Below, piece after piece: positions 15,484 to 24,420 of a stretch of 64,000 nt of DNA. The DNA comes from Clostridia bacterium. GTDB taxonomy: Bacteria; Bacillota; Clostridia; Oscillospirales; CAG-272. Every line of letters begins with the position of its first letter. The stretch's first letter is position 1. The translations under genes and the position numbers were made by a program. The DNA lies in the NCBI GenBank assembly GCA_017456145.1, contig JAFTJZ010000006.1, positions 1 to 64,000 on the forward strand, written 5' to 3'. The notes under the pieces are model-generated. The model was not told the origin of the DNA and did no database searches. It saw nothing but the letters and a program-made list of their open reading frames with translations.

Positions 15484-16245
15484 TCAGTGCAGACGCATGG
15501 GAATGCCCGCGTCGGCAAGGGCAGCCTTAAGATCGGGGATCTTGACCTGCCCGAAATGGAAGATGGAGGCGGCAAGTCCCGCGTCCACGCGGGGGAGAGA
15601 ATAAAAGAGCTTGATGAAATCCTCAACGCAGCCTGCGCCGCCCGATGCAATGACGGGGACGTTGACTCTCTTGCAAATCTCCTCCAGCAGAGGAAGGTCA
15701 AAGCCGCCCCGCACGCCGTCGGTGTCGATGGAGTTGACCACGATCTCGCCCGCGCCGTTCTCAACACCCTGCCTGACCCACTCCAAGGCGTCCATTCCCG
15801 TATCCTCACGTCCGCCCTTGGCAAAGACGTGATAGGTGCCGTCGACCCTTTTAATATCGACCGAGAGCACGACGCACTGCGAGCCGTATTTCTTGGCAGC
15901 CTCGGGGATGACGGCAGGGTTACGGATGGCACCCGAGTTGACGCTGACCTTGTCCGCGCCGCATTGCAGCACACGGTCAAAATCGGCAACCGAATTGATG
16001 CCGCCGCCCACCGTCAGCGGAATGAAGATGGTAGAAGCCACCTCGCGCAGAATGTCGGTGAACAGCGCTCTTCCTTCGGCGGAGGCGGTGATGTCGTAAA
16101 ACACCAGCTCGTCCGCGCCGCAGTCGCTGTAGTATTTTGCCAATGTGACGGGGGAAGAAACGTCGGAAAGACCTTCAAAGTTGACGCCTTTGACCACGCG
16201 ACCGTCGCGCACGTCAAGGCAGGGAATGATTCGTTTGGTTATCAT
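15484..16245 (-). CDS. hisF: Imidazole glycerol phosphate synthase, cyclase subunit
   Basis: 253 aa, full length. It is a TIM barrel with the catalytic Asp in IPCLDVRDGRVVKG (residues 7-20) and the second catalytic Asp in NSIDTDGVR near 175. It combines ammonia from HisH with PRFAR to give IGP and AICAR. The start overlaps the hisA stop by 4 bases (ATGA). Confidence 0.96.
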   Translation of the reverse strand: MITKRIIPCLDVRDGRVVKGVNFEGLSDVSSPVTLAKYYSDCGADELVFYDITASAEGRALFTDILREVASTIFIPLTVGGGINSVADFDRVLQCGADKVSVNSGAIRNPAVIPEAAKKYGSQCVVLSVDIKRVDGTYHVFAKGGREDTGMDALEWVRQGVENGAGEIVVNSIDTDGVRGGFDLPLLEEICKRVNVPVIASGGAGCVEDFIKLFYSLPRVDAGLAASIFHFGQVKIPDLKAALADAGIPMRLH

Positions 16246-16982
16246 ATGGCTTGAGCTCCTTTTTCATTGCGTACGATGGAGAGCGCTTGCGTCAAATCGA
16301 TCGCGCCGATATAGTACGCTTTGCCGATGATGGCTCCCTCAATGTTCAGTTGATTGAGCGCGGAAATATCGTCAAGGCTGCTCACACCGCCCGAGGCGAT
16401 GATGGCGAGCGAGGGATACCGCGCGGCAAGCTCGGCGTACATGGCACGGTTGGTTCCGATCATGGCACCATCCTTGGAAATGTCGGTGCAGATGACCGTT
16501 CGTACGCCTTTTTTGCAAAGCAACGAGAAAAATTCGTCCGGGGTGTAAGGGGACGATTCACGCCACCCCTTGATGGCGACCTTTCCGTCCTTGATGTCCA
16601 CGCCGACGGCGATTCTCTCACCGTGCTTGGCAATCGCAGCATCCAGAAAAGCAGGATCGGTCACCGCTGCCGTTCCGAGAATGACACGGCTGACACCAAG
16701 CGAAAGATAGGTGTCCACCACCTCCATGGAGCGGATGCCGCCGCCCAGCTCGACGAACATTCCCGTCGCCTGAACGATTTTCTTTACCGTTTCCGCGTTC
16801 GGGGTGCCGCCGTCGCGCGCCCCCTCCAGATCGACCAGGTGCAGACAGGTCGCACCTGCGTCCCTCATGGTCAGCGCAACCGAGACGGGAGCCTCGCTGT
16901 AGACGGTCATTTGCGTGTAGTCGCCCTTGTACAGACGCACGGCGCAGCCGTTGTACAGATCAATGGCAGGGAATAGTTTCAT
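16242..16982 (-). CDS. hisA: ProFAR isomerase
   Basis: 246 aa TIM barrel. The catalytic Asp is in FPAIDLYNGCAVRL (residues 4-17), and the second Asp is in C-T-D-I-S-K-D-G near 170. It isomerises ProFAR to PRFAR. It overlaps hisF downstream and hisH upstream by 4 bases each, so translation is tightly coupled. Confidence 0.96.
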   Translation of the reverse strand: MKLFPAIDLYNGCAVRLYKGDYTQMTVYSEAPVSVALTMRDAGATCLHLVDLEGARDGGTPNAETVKKIVQATGMFVELGGGIRSMEVVDTYLSLGVSRVILGTAAVTDPAFLDAAIAKHGERIAVGVDIKDGKVAIKGWRESSPYTPDEFFSLLCKKGVRTVICTDISKDGAMIGTNRAMYAELAARYPSLAIIASGGVSSLDDISALNQLNIEGAIIGKAYYIGAIDLTQALSIVRNEKGAQAI

Positions 16983-17629
16983 GCAATGGTCCCTCCCGTC
17001 TTGGGTTCATCGACTCCGCAGAAGGCGCGCAGGATCCTCAGACCGACCTCTCCGCTCTTCTCCGGGTGGAACTGACATCCCGAGACGTTGCCGAAAGAGA
17101 CGGCAGCGGTCATGTCGATGTAATAATTGGTTGTGGCGGCAAGACTGTCCTCGCAGTCCGTAGCAAAGAAGGAATGCACAAAATAGACGCAATCGCCGTT
17201 TTTGATGTGTTTCAGAATGCCTTCGCTCCTGTCACCGATCAGGGTCAGGGCGTTCCAACCGATCTGGGGAACCTTGGCGCCTGCGGGAATACGGTCGACC
17301 ATGGGAACGACACTGCCGCGCAGCAGTCCCAAGCCTCGATGCTCACCGAACTCATAGCTTTTCTCAAATAACAGCTGCATACCAAGGCAGATGCCCATCA
17401 AAGGCTTGCCCGCCTTTGCTTGTGCAATGAGAAATTGATCCAGTCCGCCTTCTCTCAGCTTGTCCGCTGCGTCACCGAACGCGCCCACACCGGGGAGAAT
17501 GATGCGCTCGCACGCAGCGAGCACTGCGGGGTCTCCCGAGACGACGGGCTCGACACCGATAGCAGCGAGAGAGGAGCGCAGAGAAAACAGATTGCCGACG
17601 CCATAGTCAACAATACCGATACGTGTCAT
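16979..17629 (-). CDS. hisH: Imidazole glycerol phosphate synthase, glutaminase subunit
   Basis: 216 aa class I glutamine amidotransferase. The nucleophile is in GICLGMQLLFE (Cys about residue 79), the oxyanion strand in LPGVGAFGDA, and the catalytic His-Pro-Glu in C-Q-F-H-P-E-K-S near 188. It supplies ammonia to HisF. It lies 35 bases after hisB and overlaps hisA. Confidence 0.96.
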   Translation of the reverse strand: MTRIGIVDYGVGNLFSLRSSLAAIGVEPVVSGDPAVLAACERIILPGVGAFGDAADKLREGGLDQFLIAQAKAGKPLMGICLGMQLLFEKSYEFGEHRGLGLLRGSVVPMVDRIPAGAKVPQIGWNALTLIGDRSEGILKHIKNGDCVYFVHSFFATDCEDSLAATTNYYIDMTAAVSFGNVSGCQFHPEKSGEVGLRILRAFCGVDEPKTGGTIA

Positions 17630-17664
17630 ATGAATACCTCGTTTGGAATGAATAGTATAGAAAA

Positions 17665-18261
17665 TTACGCCAGAACGCCCTTGGTCGACGGGATCTCGTC
17701 CTCGGCATCGGGATCGATGGCGACAGCCTTGCGCAATGCGCGAGCCGCTGCCTTGAATGCGCCCTCAATGATGTGGTGGGAGTTCTTACCCGCCAGCTGA
17801 CGAAGATGCAGCGTCATACGTCCCTCGCGGGCAAAGGCGGCGAAAAATTCCTCACACAGTTGGGTGTCAAAGGTGCCGACCTTCTCGGTGGGGATCTCCA
17901 GCGCGTAACCCAGTACCCCACGCCCCGACAAATCGACAGCGCAGAGAATCAGGGCCTCGTCCATGGGCAGCGTGATATCGCCATAACGGGTAATGCCCCT
18001 TTTGTCGTCAAGACATTCGTAAAACGCCTCGCCCAGACAAATGGCAATGTCCTCAACGGTGTGGTGGTCATCTACCTCAACGTCGCCTGCGCACCGCAGT
18101 GTCATGTCGAATCTGCCATGGCGGGCAAACAGGGTCAGCATGTGGTCAAGAAATCCACAGCCGGTGTCAATGTCGCTGTTGCCGCAGCCGTCGAGGTTGA
18201 GGGTCAGACAAATGTCGGTCTCCCCTGTTTTTCTCTGGATTTGTGTACTTCTACTGCTCAT
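17665..18261 (-). CDS. hisB: Imidazoleglycerol-phosphate dehydratase
   Basis: 198 aa from ATG 18261 (AAAGGAAG upstream; the in-frame TTG at 18267 is less likely). It is a monofunctional HisB without a phosphatase domain. Metal-binding signatures are present: CGFLDHMLTLFARHG near 37 and VEVDDHHTVEDIA near 62, plus a later copy around the S-H-H region at about 165. It converts IGP to imidazole acetol phosphate. The start lies 2 bases after the hisC stop. Confidence 0.95.
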   Translation of the reverse strand: MSSRSTQIQRKTGETDICLTLNLDGCGNSDIDTGCGFLDHMLTLFARHGRFDMTLRCAGDVEVDDHHTVEDIAICLGEAFYECLDDKRGITRYGDITLPMDEALILCAVDLSGRGVLGYALEIPTEKVGTFDTQLCEEFFAAFAREGRMTLHLRQLAGKNSHHIIEGAFKAAARALRKAVAIDPDAEDEIPSTKGVLA

Positions 18262-18263
18262 AA

Positions 18264-19337
18264 TCAATCTTCCTTTCTCTGCGATGCGAGAATGTCACGG
18301 ATGGCGGCGATCAGCGTGTCCATTTCGTCGTCTGTGCCGACCGTGATGCGGTTATAATTTGCAATGGCGGGGGTAGAGAAGTGGCGGATCAGGATGCCGC
18401 GCGATCGCAGCTGCTTGTACAGCTCCTCACCACCAAGGGTTGCGTGTGCTGCGAAGAGAAAATTTGCCTTAGAGTCGGTCACGGTAAAGCCAAGTGCCCG
18501 CAGAGCGGTTTTGACTCGTTCTCGCGTTGCGGCGATGGTACGACAGTTTGCCATGGCGACATCGTTGTGAGCGAGTGTGGCGATCCCCGCAGCGGCGGTC
18601 ATGCGGTTGACGTTATAAGGATTGGTGGAATATTTGATGGTGTTCAGGTTGCGGATGATCTCGGGAGACGCGATGGCAAACCCAAGCCGTGCACCTGCCA
18701 GTGAACGGGATTTGGAAAAGGTGCCGATCACGATCAGATTGGGATAACGAGGCAGCAGCGAGACGGCACTCTCGGCACCGAAATCGACGTAAGCCTCGTC
18801 GATGATGACGGGATGGTCAGGGTTACTTTTGACGATCTCCTCGATCCGGGACAGCGGCAGTGCAAGCCCTGTCGGGGCGTTGGGGTTGGCGATTACGACT
18901 GCGCAACCGATGCCGCAATAGTCGCGGTAATCGATGGAAAAGTCTTCGCGCAGCGGAATTTCCTTAGCCGGAATGTGATGCAGAGCACAAAAGACCGAAT
19001 AAAAGCCGTAGCTGATCGCGGGGTAGGCGATGGGATGGGACTCATCGCAAAATGCCCAGAAGGCAAAGTTGAGCGCCTCGTCCGAGCCGTTGACCATCAA
19101 CACCTGCTCCGGGGCGACCCCGAAGGTGGCGGCGGTTGCCTCGGTCAATGCCTTCATGGTTGGGTCGGAATACAACTGCAGCTGTCCCGCCTCCATCGCC
19201 ACAGCCTCGGCGACGGCAGGATGCGGGGGAAAGGGCGACTCGTTGGTGTTGAGCTTGATATATTTGCGGTCACGGGGCTGCTCACCCGGGACGTAGGCGT
19301 CCAGCGCGGCGTGCTTTGGAGAGAAAAAGCGGCTCAT
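18264..19337 (-). CDS. hisC: Histidinol-phosphate aminotransferase
   Basis: 357 aa fold-type I PLP enzyme. NTNESPFPPHPAV is near the N-terminus, I-I-D-E-A-Y-V-D-F near residue 170, and the PLP lysine is in TFSKSRSLAGARLGF near 205. It converts imidazole acetol phosphate to L-histidinol phosphate. The start overlaps the hisD stop (ATGA). Confidence 0.95.
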   Translation of the reverse strand: MSRFFSPKHAALDAYVPGEQPRDRKYIKLNTNESPFPPHPAVAEAVAMEAGQLQLYSDPTMKALTEATAATFGVAPEQVLMVNGSDEALNFAFWAFCDESHPIAYPAISYGFYSVFCALHHIPAKEIPLREDFSIDYRDYCGIGCAVVIANPNAPTGLALPLSRIEEIVKSNPDHPVIIDEAYVDFGAESAVSLLPRYPNLIVIGTFSKSRSLAGARLGFAIASPEIIRNLNTIKYSTNPYNVNRMTAAAGIATLAHNDVAMANCRTIAATRERVKTALRALGFTVTDSKANFLFAAHATLGGEELYKQLRSRGILIRHFSTPAIANYNRITVGTDDEMDTLIAAIRDILASQRKED

Positions 19338-20617
19338 TGCTCGTCCTCCTCAAAGCGGATGGTCGCCGCTCTTGCGTGCGCGTCAAGACCCTCCTTGGTG
19401 GCGAACAGATGTACGTCATCGGCAACTTGGCGCAGCGCGTCGCGGGTATAATAGCAGAATTGTGTCTTTTTTACAAAATCATCCACCGACAAGGGGCTGG
19501 AGAATTTGGCGGTGCCGCCGGTGGGCAGTGTGTGATTGGGGCCGGCAAGGTAATCGCCCAAGGGCTCGGGGCAGTTGTGACCGAGAAAGACAGAGCCGGC
19601 GTTGCGTACCTTGTCCAGCAGACGGAGCGGCTCCTCGACGCACAGCTCCAGATGCTCCGGCGCGAGCTCGTTGGCTACGTCAATAGAGGCATCCAGATCG
19701 TCGGTAACGATGATCTTGCCGTTGTTTTCAATGGAAATGCGTGCGATCTCGGCACGGGGCAGGGAGGCAAGCTGCACCTCAATCTGCTCGGCGACTCTTT
19801 GTGCCAGCGCAGCATCATCTGTGACCAGCACGGCTGTTGCCATTTTGTCATGCTCGGCTTGGGAGAGCAGATCGGCAGCGACGTGGCGGGGATTTGCCGT
19901 GCTGTCGGCCAGCACTAAAATGTCGGAGGGACCTGCGATCATGTCGATGGCGACCTTTCCGAACACCTGCCTTTTTGCCTCGGCAACAAAGGCGTTGCCG
20001 GGACCGACGATCTTATCCACCTTGGGCACGCTTTCGGTACCGTATGCCAATGCTGCCACCGCCTGAGCGCCGCCCAGCTTGAAAATGCGGGTGACTCCGG
20101 CAATGTACGCGGCGGCGAGGATGGACGGATCAATGCTGCCGTCGCGCTTGGGGGGCGTGACAATGATGATGTCACGGCAGCCCGCGATCTTGGCGGGAAT
20201 GCTGTCCATGAGCACCGTCGAGGAGAGGGCTGCCGTGCCGCCGGGGACGTACAGACCGACCCTTTCGATCGGGGTGATCTTCTGCCCGAGCATGACTCCG
20301 TCCTGCCCGTTTATCACAAAGCCCTCGCGCAGTTGCTTTTGGTGGAAGGCGCGGATATTTGCCGCAGCCTTTTTCAGTACGTCGAGAAAACGGGGCTCGA
20401 CCTGCGTCAGTGCGTGTTCGATCTCCTCGGGCGTGACCTCAAAGCGTTCAAGGCAGACCTTGTCAAAGCGCTCGCAGTATTCGCGCAGTGCGGCATCTCC
20501 GTTCTCTTTGACGTTGGCAATGATGTCGGTGACGATATTTTCCACCGAGTTGACCGTATCGTTGCGGGCGAAAATTTCCTCCCGCGATACCTCGGACATA
20601 TTCAAAATGCGGATCAT
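19334..20617 (-). CDS. hisD: Histidinol dehydrogenase
   Basis: 427 aa, full length. The NAD/substrate region YVPGGTAALSSTVLM is near residue 118, A-G-P-S-D near 228, and the QAEHD zinc/substrate site near 255. The E-H-L-E-L loop and a late G-P-N-H-T-L-P-T region complete the active site. It oxidises histidinol to histidine in two NAD-dependent steps. GAGG precedes ATG 20617 by 7 bases. Confidence 0.95.
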   Translation of the reverse strand: MIRILNMSEVSREEIFARNDTVNSVENIVTDIIANVKENGDAALREYCERFDKVCLERFEVTPEEIEHALTQVEPRFLDVLKKAAANIRAFHQKQLREGFVINGQDGVMLGQKITPIERVGLYVPGGTAALSSTVLMDSIPAKIAGCRDIIIVTPPKRDGSIDPSILAAAYIAGVTRIFKLGGAQAVAALAYGTESVPKVDKIVGPGNAFVAEAKRQVFGKVAIDMIAGPSDILVLADSTANPRHVAADLLSQAEHDKMATAVLVTDDAALAQRVAEQIEVQLASLPRAEIARISIENNGKIIVTDDLDASIDVANELAPEHLELCVEEPLRLLDKVRNAGSVFLGHNCPEPLGDYLAGPNHTLPTGGTAKFSSPLSVDDFVKKTQFCYYTRDALRQVADDVHLFATKEGLDAHARAATIRFEEDEQ

Positions 20618-20636
20618 AGTTTACCTCTTTCTTTTG

Positions 20637-21299
20637 TCAGGACTGTGCAGCGACAGCCGTCTCTCTTTTGCGTGTTTCCACCTGCTCTCCAAGACGAGCG
20701 GTCAGGGTGCGGATGGCGGCGTTTTTGAATTTGAAGGCGGATTTGTTGGCAATCAGGCGAGCGCTGATGGGAAGAATGGTCTCCAGCACCACCAGATCGT
20801 TTTCCTTGAGGGTGCTGCCCGTCTCGACAATATCCACGATGACGTCGGATAACCCGAGAATGGGAGCCAGCTCGATGGAGCCGTTGAGATGAATGATGTC
20901 GATATCACGGCAAAGGCCTGCGTAATGGGTGCGGGCTATGCGCTCGAATTTGGTGGCGACTCGCAGTGTTTTGGTGGGATCGTCGCGGAAGTCGGAGGGA
21001 CCTGCGACGGCCATGCGGCATTTACCCAGATCCAGATCGAGCAGCTCGTACACATCGGGGCGGTATTCCAGAAGAATATCCTTGCCTGCCACGCCGATGT
21101 CCGCTGCGCCGCGCTCGACATATATGGCAACGTCACTGGGCTTGACCCAGAAAAAGCTGACGCCCTTATCCTCGTTGGTAAAAATCAACTTGCGATTGAC
21201 CTCGCGGATGGAGGGACATTCAAAGCCCGCTGCCTCAAACATATTGTAAACCTTCTCGCCAAGGCGACCCTTGGGGAGAGCGATGTTGATCATATCCAC
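20637..21299 (-). CDS. hisG: ATP phosphoribosyltransferase, short catalytic subunit
   Basis: 220 aa, the short HisG form that lacks the C-terminal regulatory domain and needs HisZ. NIALPKGRLGEK is at the N-terminus, G-A-A-D-I-G-V-A-G-K-D near 64, and the PRPP-binding E-L-A-P-I-L-G-L-S-D..VDIVETGSTL region near 147-165. It catalyses the first committed step of histidine synthesis. The start is GTG 21299, with AAAGGAG 7 bases upstream inside the end of hisZ; only 4 bases separate the genes. Confidence 0.95.
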   Translation of the reverse strand: MDMINIALPKGRLGEKVYNMFEAAGFECPSIREVNRKLIFTNEDKGVSFFWVKPSDVAIYVERGAADIGVAGKDILLEYRPDVYELLDLDLGKCRMAVAGPSDFRDDPTKTLRVATKFERIARTHYAGLCRDIDIIHLNGSIELAPILGLSDVIVDIVETGSTLKENDLVVLETILPISARLIANKSAFKFKNAAIRTLTARLGEQVETRKRETAVAAQS

Positions 21300-21303
21300 G
21301 GTA

Positions 21304-22416
21304 TTACTCCTTTACGTCTTTCAACTTCAGTACCCGCCCGAAGGTCATCTTCTCGGGGACGGCGGGCGCACAGCGTACGCTCTCGCCGCCCTCGGTCAGC
21401 TTGCGTACGACGCGGTGCAGTGCGGCGGGGGAATCATCGGCGCCGTAAAGCAGCAATACGTCGGCATCATACGCGCGCTTGGTATTGTCCGGCAACCGCT
21501 GCAGAAGATCGGGGTAGACCGCAAAGCCGATGGCGTCGGCGCGCCGTCCCATTTTGCGCATCAGCTTATCGTACTGCCCGCCGGAGAGAACGCTCTCGGG
21601 GATGCCTTGCACAAAGCCCTGAAATAACAAGCCGCTGTAATAATTCATGCTGTTGACTACGGAAAAATCCAGTCGCAGATGCGAGATGATGTCGTCCTCT
21701 TGGGCGAGAATGTCTGCAAGCTCACCCAACTCACGCACCGCCTGCCGCATGGTGTCATTGACGCACAGCGCATCCAGACGCGGCAGCACGTCGCAGAGCA
21801 TTCCGTCGCAGCTCAGCAGAGAAATAAAGGTGTCGGCGGTGCGCGCATCGATCTTGCCCTGCTCCTGCATCTTGCGTACCGCATCGGCATTTTTTTCGCT
21901 CACAGCCCCCAGAAGGCTGTCTTGCAGTGCTTTGTCATCGCCGATCAGCGCAAGAGCACCCTGCAGCATCCCGATATGCGAGATGTCCATCAGATATTCC
22001 GAACTCAGAATGTCCAGACTCTTGGCGGCAAGGTAGAGCACCTCGCTTTTTTGATACAGATCGATCGTGCCCAGACACTCCAGACCCACCTGTGGAATTT
22101 CACGCCATGCGTGGGTGCTCTCGCAAATGCGGTAGACGTTTTCGTTATAGCAGACCTTGTGGGTCATCGAATCGGTGTCGCGGGAATTTTTGATAATGGA
22201 GAGCGTGACGTCGGGCTTGAGTGCCAGCAGCTTTCCATCGGTATCGGTAAAGGTAATGGCGCGCTCGGCGGTGAGAAAGTCCTTGTTGCGGACGTATAGA
22301 TCGTACTCCTCGAACTTGCTCATTTTGAACGTCGTGTAGCCGTAGCTTTGGTACAGAGCGCGCAGCCGCAATGAGGCGTCCTCCTCACGGCGAAGGATGG
22401 TCTGATCAATGATCAT
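21304..22416 (-). CDS. hisZ: ATP phosphoribosyltransferase regulatory subunit (HisRS-like)
   Basis: 370 aa from ATG 22416 (GGAGG 10 bases upstream). The ATG at 22455 would fall at the very 5' end of the transcript. It is a class II aminoacyl-tRNA synthetase core without tRNA function: motif 2-like CYNENVYRICESTHAWRE near residue 100 and a G-L-E-C-L-G-T-I-D block follow. It binds short HisG and allows histidine feedback. First gene of the his operon. Confidence 0.93.
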   Translation of the reverse strand: MIIDQTILRREEDASLRLRALYQSYGYTTFKMSKFEEYDLYVRNKDFLTAERAITFTDTDGKLLALKPDVTLSIIKNSRDTDSMTHKVCYNENVYRICESTHAWREIPQVGLECLGTIDLYQKSEVLYLAAKSLDILSSEYLMDISHIGMLQGALALIGDDKALQDSLLGAVSEKNADAVRKMQEQGKIDARTADTFISLLSCDGMLCDVLPRLDALCVNDTMRQAVRELGELADILAQEDDIISHLRLDFSVVNSMNYYSGLLFQGFVQGIPESVLSGGQYDKLMRKMGRRADAIGFAVYPDLLQRLPDNTKRAYDADVLLLYGADDSPAALHRVVRKLTEGGESVRCAPAVPEKMTFGRVLKLKDVKE

Positions 22417-22467
22417 AGGGATCGTTGCCTCCGATGTGCAAAAATTATTCTTCATTTTATACTCTAT

Positions 22468-22496
22468 ATTCTACCACTTTAACAGACTAAAATCAA
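22468..22496 (-). promoter_or_regulatory. Sigma-A promoter of the his operon
   Basis: On the minus strand: TTGATT, 17-base spacer, TAGAAT. The leader to ATG 22416 is only about 45 bases, too short for a T-box or attenuator. Confidence 0.75.
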
Positions 22497-22600
22497 TTGA
22501 CGAAACGACGGATTTTGAAATCAATGGCGGAAAGGCTTTATGATTTCTGACCAAACGGGAAAAAAACAGCGAAGATCTGCCAAATTTTTATCAAAACCCA

Positions 22601-22629
22601 TTGACAAAATATCTAAAATTTGCTACAAT
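22601..22629 (+). promoter_or_regulatory. Sigma-A promoter for the solute-binding lipoprotein
   Basis: TTGACA, 17-base spacer, TACAAT, about 45 bases before ATG 22672. Confidence 0.8.
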
Positions 22630-22671
22630 GATGATACCGAAATACCTACCGTAAAGGAGGAGACAACTGTG

Positions 22672-24156
22672 ATGAAAAAACTACTTTGTTTGCTGCTGGC
22701 ACTGCTGATGTGCATGAGCATGCTGGTCGCCTGCGCGACGGACGACGAAGGGGACGACACCAAGGAGCCTGATGCCTCGGGAGACGGAACGGAGGACGGA
22801 GCCGACGGACAGGAGCCGACGACGGAGGAAGACCCGTGGCTTGACGATCTTCCCGACACCACCCTTGGCGGAATTGAGCTTGTGATCGCTTATTTTGCCA
22901 AGAACGGGATCAAGGACGGACTTTCCGTCGATGCCGAGGAGAACAACGGCGACTTGATCAACGACTCGATGTATGACCGCAATACCGCGGTCGAGGAGCG
23001 CTTTGACGTGGAGCTGATCGGCAATAGTGTGACCCCCGGAGGAGGAATTACCTCGGTCGTGACGCCCGTGCTGACCTCGGGTGCGACCGATTATGACATT
23101 CTGGTCGGATACCAGTATTATGACATCGGGCTTGCGGCAACGGGGCTGATGTACAATATCAATAATCTGGCGAACGACTATCTCAATATCGAGAATCCTT
23201 GGTGGTCGACCGATTACATCAACAATATCAACTACAGCGATAAGCTCTACTGGCTGACGGGCGACGTCACGCTGGCACATATCGGTACCATTGCCGCCTC
23301 GTACGTCAATGCAGCTATTTATACGGAATACTGCGAGGACGATTACGGCCCGCTTTACGAGATTGTCCGCGACAAGGAATGGACGTTTGAGCTCATGATC
23401 ATGATGGCAGAGGATGCATATCACGATGCCAACGGTAATGATAAATATGACAGCGGTGACCAATTCGGCTTTATCAATTCGCTGGGTGTGGAGATGGCGT
23501 ACTGTGCGGGAATCAACTCCTCTGTCCGTGACGAGGAGGGCAATATCACAATTGCCATCGATGATGACAGAACGGCGGAAATCATGTGGTATCTCAACGA
23601 GATCTGGACGTCCAAGGTCGCTGTCAGCAACGACACTGAGCAGGGACAATATCAGATCTTTGCGAGCGGCGAGGGTATGATCTATTTCCGTGATCTGATG
23701 GCGGCGGAGGATCAGCTGTTCCGCAACATGGAGGACGATTTTTATATTGTTCCCATTCCGATGGGAGACGATTATTTTTGCGAGGATTATCGCAGTACCT
23801 GCATGACCGGCAACAATATCGTGGGTCTTGCACACACCTCGCTGTATCTGGAGGAATCCGCTCTGGTTCTTGAGGCGCTGGCAGCAGAGAGCTATCGCTC
23901 GGTCACGCCCGTGTATTACGATACCATTCTGAAGGATCGGTATACGCGTGACAACGAATCCAAGGAAATGATCGATATGGTACGTGAGAAGGTTGGCGTA
24001 GACTTTGTCAACACCTGGTCATTTGGCTATACCGATGCGTATAATTTCTATCTGACCTTCGATTCCGGTACCGTTGCCTCCCGTATTGCCACGTATGCAC
24101 CGCAGTGGGAGAAAATTCTTGGCAATCTTCTGGAAAAGCTGGACAATCTGGAATGA
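22672..24156 (+). CDS. Extracellular solute-binding lipoprotein, orphan
   Basis: 494 aa from ATG 22672 (AAAGGAGG upstream; longer starts precede the promoter). The signal peptide MKKLLCLLLALLMCMS leads to the lipobox LVAC (Cys about residue 20), then an acidic, Gly/Asp-rich linker to about residue 60. The rest resembles type 1 ABC solute-binding proteins of Clostridia: L-V-I-A-Y-F start, a Y-D-R-N-T-A-V-E-E-R-F block near 105, and many aromatic residues that suggest carbohydrate binding. No permease or ATPase gene is adjacent, so it must work with a transporter elsewhere. The ligand is unknown. Confidence 0.85.
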   Translation: MKKLLCLLLALLMCMSMLVACATDDEGDDTKEPDASGDGTEDGADGQEPTTEEDPWLDDLPDTTLGGIELVIAYFAKNGIKDGLSVDAEENNGDLINDSMYDRNTAVEERFDVELIGNSVTPGGGITSVVTPVLTSGATDYDILVGYQYYDIGLAATGLMYNINNLANDYLNIENPWWSTDYINNINYSDKLYWLTGDVTLAHIGTIAASYVNAAIYTEYCEDDYGPLYEIVRDKEWTFELMIMMAEDAYHDANGNDKYDSGDQFGFINSLGVEMAYCAGINSSVRDEEGNITIAIDDDRTAEIMWYLNEIWTSKVAVSNDTEQGQYQIFASGEGMIYFRDLMAAEDQLFRNMEDDFYIVPIPMGDDYFCEDYRSTCMTGNNIVGLAHTSLYLEESALVLEALAAESYRSVTPVYYDTILKDRYTRDNESKEMIDMVREKVGVDFVNTWSFGYTDAYNFYLTFDSGTVASRIATYAPQWEKILGNLLEKLDNLE

Positions 24157-24184
24157 TGAACATGGGAAAATATTCATTTACCCC

Positions 24185-24213
24185 TTGACAAACACAAGAT
24201 ACAGCAGTATAAT
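24185..24213 (+). promoter_or_regulatory. Sigma-A promoter of the folT-folC transcript
   Basis: TTGACA, 17-base spacer, TATAAT, followed by a leader of about 200 bases that contains the riboswitch. Confidence 0.85.
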
Positions 24214-24250
24214 AATAGCGTCGCAATTGCGATAATATCAAGAAGAGTAA

Positions 24251-24326
24251 AGATACGGGCGTTAAGTGCCGATGGGACGGGGAGTTGCCGATCGGACGAA
24301 AGCATATCGCTGCGGTTCGTGTCTTG
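24251..24326 (+). promoter_or_regulatory. Tetrahydrofolate (THF) riboswitch
   Basis: P1 pairs AAGATACG (24251-24258) with CGTGTCTT (24319-24326). The conserved GCGTTAAGTG, GGGACGGGGAGTTGC, GGACGAAAGC and GCTGCGG segments follow in the order known for THF riboswitches. P3 pairs CCGAT with ATCGG, and a small AGC/GCT stem forms the last hairpin. The next gene begins with a folate transporter, the usual target of this class. The assignment is by motif, not by a covariance model. Confidence 0.88.
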
Positions 24327-24373
24327 CATCCCGCTTCGTACGGCATGAGGACGCGTCATAACGCTTTGCGTAA

Positions 24374-24414
24374 AACCTCCTTTCCCTGCCATATGTAGCA
24401 AGGGAGAGGAGGTT
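24374..24414 (+). promoter_or_regulatory. Ribosome-binding-site sequestering hairpin of folT-folC
   Basis: AACCTCCTTTCCCT can pair with the AAGGGAGAGGAGGTT just before ATG 24421, burying the GAGGAGG site. This fits translational OFF control by the THF riboswitch. Confidence 0.7.
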
Positions 24415-24420
24415 ATTTTT

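Noticed and set aside
15487..16976. Two open frames of about 250 codons on the + strand
   Set aside because: They mirror hisF and hisA, which are certain. They are codon-bias shadows.
22417..22467. T-box or attenuator before the his operon
   Set aside because: The distance from promoter to start codon is too short for either structure.
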